From the NCBI GenBank assembly GCA_937936215.1, contig CALGWX010000198.1, positions 1 to 15,334 of the forward strand: DNA of 15,334 nucleotides, in the 5' to 3' direction. This document shows positions 13,274 through 15,334 of this stretch, one piece after another (within the stretch, counting starts at the first letter, position 1; each line of letters begins with the position of its first letter). The notes under the pieces are model-generated. The model made no database searches. It saw nothing but the letters and a program-made list of their open reading frames with translations, and was not told where the DNA came from. Source of the stretch: an uncultured Burkholderiaceae bacterium. GTDB taxonomy: Bacteria > Pseudomonadota > Gammaproteobacteria > Burkholderiales > Burkholderiaceae_F. A program made the position numbers and the translations under genes.

Positions 13274-14560
13274 ATGCTTGCCGCCATGGACGCGGATGCG
13301 ACGGCGGAGGTGATCGTCATCGGTGCCGGCATCGCCGGCGCCTCGGCGGCTTGCGAGATCGCGGCGCGTCGCCGCGTGCTGCTGCTGGAGCGCGAGAGCC
13401 AGCCCGGCTACCACACCACCGGCCGCTCGGCAGCGCTGTTCACCGAGACCTACGGCAACGCGGCGATGCGGGCGCTGACGCGGGCGAGCCGGCCCTTCCT
13501 TTTCGAGCCGCCGGCGGGCTTCGCGCCGACGCCGCTGGTGTCTGCGCGCGGCACGCTGCTGGTGGCGCGCAGCGATCAACTGGCCGCCTTGCAGCGCGCC
13601 TTCGACGAGTGCTCGCGGCTCGTGCCCAACCTTCAACGCTGTTCGGGCGAGGAAGTCCGCCGCCGCGTGCCCTGCTTCGCCGCCGACCAGGTGGCCGGCG
13701 GCCTGCTGGAGCCCGACGCGCGCGACATCGACGTGCACGCATTGCATCAAGGGTACCTGCGGCTGATGCGCGAGCGCGGCGGCCGGCTGCTGTGCAACGC
13801 CGAAGTGCGGGCGCTGGCGCACGACGGCCAACGCTGGCGCGTGGCGACCGCCGCCGGCGAGTTCGCGGCGCCGATGGTCGTCAACGCGGCGGGCGCCTGG
13901 GCCGATGAGATCGCCGGGCTGGCCGGCGTGGCGCCGATCGGGCTGGTACCCAAGCGTCGAACGGCGATCACCTTCGATCCGCCCGCCGGCGCAGCGATCG
14001 CCGACTGGCCGGCGGTGATCGACGTCGACGAGCAGTGGTACTTCAAACCGGAGGCGGGCCGGCTACTCGCCTCGCCGGCCGACGAGACGCCCTCGCCGCC
14101 CTGCGACGCGCAGCCGGAGGAACTCGACATCGCGGTGCTCGTCGACCGGCTGACGACCGCCACACTGCTGCGAGTGTCGCGCATCCATGCCCGCTGGGCC
14201 GGGCTGCGCTCGTTCGTCGCCGACAAGTCGATCGTCGCCGGCTTCGACGACCGCGCGCCCGGGTTCTACTGGCTCGCCGGCCAGGGCGGGTACGGCATCC
14301 AGACCGCCCCCGCGGTGGCGCGTGCGGCCGCAGCGCTGATCGAAGGCCAGCCGCTGCCGGCCGACCTTGCCGATCTCGGCATCACGCAAGCGGCGCTGTC
14401 GCCGCGGCGGGCCGGGCTTGGCAACGCCCAGGCGGGCGCGTGCGCCGCGTCGCCAGCCCGCGCCCCGGCACGCGTGGCGGAGCGAGCAGGCGCGTGCGCC
14501 GCGCTCCTTTTGGCTTGCCAATGCGCGTCGCGGCAAGGGGCAAAGAATGAACAGCGCTAG
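13274..14560 (+). CDS. FAD-dependent D-amino-acid dehydrogenase-like oxidoreductase (DauA-like) with aberrant C-terminus
   Basis: Flavoenzyme of the DAO/glycine-oxidase fold, closest by recall to Pseudomonas D-arginine dehydrogenase DauA. Seen: dinucleotide fold VIVIGAGIAGAS (13-24), YHTTGRSAA (46-54), the PKRR motif near 226-229, Y256 (WYFKP), R312 (LRSFVAD) and the flavin-binding GQGGYGIQT. Y60, Y256 and R312 match DauA Y53, Y249 and R305. DauA H48 and E87, which position the substrate, appear as L55 and T94, so the substrate is probably not D-arginine. DauA ends just after LSPRR (375 aa); here LSPRR (to residue 379) is followed by 49 extra Ala/Arg/Cys-rich residues encoded over a terminator-like hairpin. 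ATG 13274 has AAGG 6 nt upstream; ATG 13286 and GTG 13232 are alternatives. Its end overlaps the MFS start by 14 bp. Confidence 0.9.
   Translation: MLAAMDADATAEVIVIGAGIAGASAACEIAARRRVLLLERESQPGYHTTGRSAALFTETYGNAAMRALTRASRPFLFEPPAGFAPTPLVSARGTLLVARSDQLAALQRAFDECSRLVPNLQRCSGEEVRRRVPCFAADQVAGGLLEPDARDIDVHALHQGYLRLMRERGGRLLCNAEVRALAHDGQRWRVATAAGEFAAPMVVNAAGAWADEIAGLAGVAPIGLVPKRRTAITFDPPAGAAIADWPAVIDVDEQWYFKPEAGRLLASPADETPSPPCDAQPEELDIAVLVDRLTTATLLRVSRIHARWAGLRSFVADKSIVAGFDDRAPGFYWLAGQGGYGIQTAPAVARAAAALIEGQPLPADLADLGITQAALSPRRAGLGNAQAGACAASPARAPARVAERAGACAALLLACQCASRQGAKNEQR
14479..14511 (+). terminator. Terminator-like hairpin inside the 3' end of the oxidoreductase frame
   Basis: Outer stem GGAGCG (14479-14484) pairs with CGCTCC (14502-14507). 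Inner stem GGCGC/GCGCC (14489-14493 and 14496-14500) has loop GT. TTTT follows at 14508-14511. It has the form of an intrinsic terminator, yet lies 47 bp before the current stop codon. A copy of GGCGCGTGCGCCGCG occurs upstream at 14435-14449 and again within the hairpin (14489-14503). Confidence 0.55.
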
Positions 14561-15334
14561 CGGGCAGCCCGCGCGGCCGCGCATCCCGGCGGCGATCTGG
14601 GCGCTGGGCTTCGTCAGCCTGCTGATGGACGTCTCCTCCGAGCTGATCCACAGCCTGCTGCCGGTGTTCCTGGTCGCGTCGCTGGGCGCCAGCGCGCTCA
14701 CGGTCGGCCTGATCGAAGGCGCGGCCGAGGCCACGGCGCTGATCGTGCGCGTCTTCTCCGGCGTGCTCAGCGACTACTGGGGCCGACGCAAGCCGCTCGC
14801 GGTGCTCGGCTACGGCCTCGGTGCGGCCTCGAAACCGCTGTTCGCGCTGGCCACCGGCAGCGGCCTCGTGCTGGCGGCACGGCTGATCGACCGCGTCGGC
14901 AAGGGCATCCGCGGCGCGCCGCGCGACGCGCTGGTGGCCGACCTCGCGCCAGAGGCGGTGCGCGGTGCCGCCTTCGGGCTGCGCCAGTCGCTCGACACGG
15001 TGGGCGCTTTCCTCGGGCCGCTGCTGGCCATCGGCCTGATGCTGCTGTGGGCCGACGATTTCCGGGCCGTGTTCTGGGTGGCGGTCATCCCGGCGGCGGC
15101 GGCGGTGCTGCTGTTGGTGCTCGGCGTGCGCGAGCCAGAGCGCGAGTCCGGCCGGCCGCTGGTCAACCCTATCCAACGCGAGCAGTTGCGGCGACTGCCG
15201 CGCGCCTACTGGTGGGTGGTAGCCGTCGGCGCGGCGTTCACGCTGGCGCGCTTTTCGGAGGCGTTTCTCGTGCTGCGCGCCACCGAGGGCGGGCTGCCGA
15301 TCGCGCTGGCGCCGCTGGTGCTGGTGGCGATGAA
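14547..15334 (+). CDS. MFS transporter (N-terminal part, runs off right edge)
   Basis: Major facilitator superfamily membrane transporter; 262 codons are inside the window, of an expected ~400. ATG has AAGGGG (14535-14540) 6 nt upstream. Hydrophobic helices are visible at about 14-36, 42-66, 75-100 and beyond, with the MFS loop 2-3 motif (GVLSDYWGRRKPLAVLGYG) near 71-89. A distinctive stretch DRVGKGIRGAPRDALVADL and RGAAFGLRQSLDTVGAFLGP marks a subgroup of uncharacterised proteobacterial MFS exporters. The frame stays open to the end of the window. The start overlaps the last 14 bp of the oxidoreductase frame, suggesting coupling, but if the hairpin at 14479 terminates, it would need its own promoter. 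Substrate unknown. Confidence 0.93.
   Translation, partial: MNSASGQPARPRIPAAIWALGFVSLLMDVSSELIHSLLPVFLVASLGASALTVGLIEGAAEATALIVRVFSGVLSDYWGRRKPLAVLGYGLGAASKPLFALATGSGLVLAARLIDRVGKGIRGAPRDALVADLAPEAVRGAAFGLRQSLDTVGAFLGPLLAIGLMLLWADDFRAVFWVAVIPAAAAVLLLVLGVREPERESGRPLVNPIQREQLRRLPRAYWWVVAVGAAFTLARFSEAFLVLRATEGGLPIALAPLVLVAM

Noticed and set aside
11513..13831. A 772-codon minus-strand frame across the MBL gene and its flanks
   Set aside because: It is shifted relative to the MBL frame and runs into coding DNA on both sides; no domain.

Overview
The window is about 15.3 kb of very GC-rich DNA (roughly 70% by eye, not counted) with strong G/C preference at third codon positions. The gene set is a fused isobutyryl-CoA mutase, a LysR regulator, a proteobacterial-type SRAP protein, a beta-carbonic anhydrase, Tat-dependent and lipoprotein signals, and a D-arginine-dehydrogenase-like flavoenzyme. 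It fits a free-living betaproteobacterium (Burkholderiales or Rhodocyclales type) or a high-GC gammaproteobacterium. I see no rRNA, tRNA, CRISPR array, transposase or phage gene.

Layout, left to right. (1) 1-2445, minus: icmF, cut by the left edge, with its B12-binding, GTPase-chaperone and part of its mutase domains. (2) 2739-3674, minus: a LysR-type regulator. (3) 3675-5045: an AT-rich promoter island, then three small plus-strand genes (113, 81 and 80 aa), each with a good Shine-Dalgarno site and none assignable to a family. (4) 5091-6374, minus: an SRAP/YedK-like protein and a beta-carbonic anhydrase, 18 bp apart and probably one operon. (5) 6447-6633: a 177-bp non-coding element with 16-bp terminal inverted repeats and a perfect 5-bp target duplication, i.e. 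a MITE, directly upstream of the next gene. (6) 6672-8944, plus: a Tat/lipoprotein M48 metallopeptidase with a TPR-like tail, then an alpha/beta hydrolase overlapping it by 4 bp and lacking a canonical start codon in the expected place. (7) 9125-11578, plus: a large lipoprotein Ntn-hydrolase of the PvdQ/penicillin-acylase family. (8) 11579-11889: a convergent intergenic region with hairpins and a short tandem repeat. (9) 11890-13059, minus: a Tat-exported metallo-beta-lactamase-fold hydrolase. (10) 13274-14560, plus: a DauA-like FAD amine oxidoreductase with an abnormal C-terminal extension that runs through a terminator-like hairpin. (11) 14547 to the right edge, plus: an MFS transporter overlapping the oxidoreductase stop.

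Most genes are metabolic or cell-envelope housekeeping. Groups 6-9 together make an export-rich cluster: a Tat lipoprotein protease, a lipoprotein acylase and a Tat-exported MBL hydrolase. I do not see a clear multi-gene novel system. The observations most worth a second look are the MITE, the stop-codon loss in the DauA-like gene, the missing start of the hydrolase, and the three orphan small genes.
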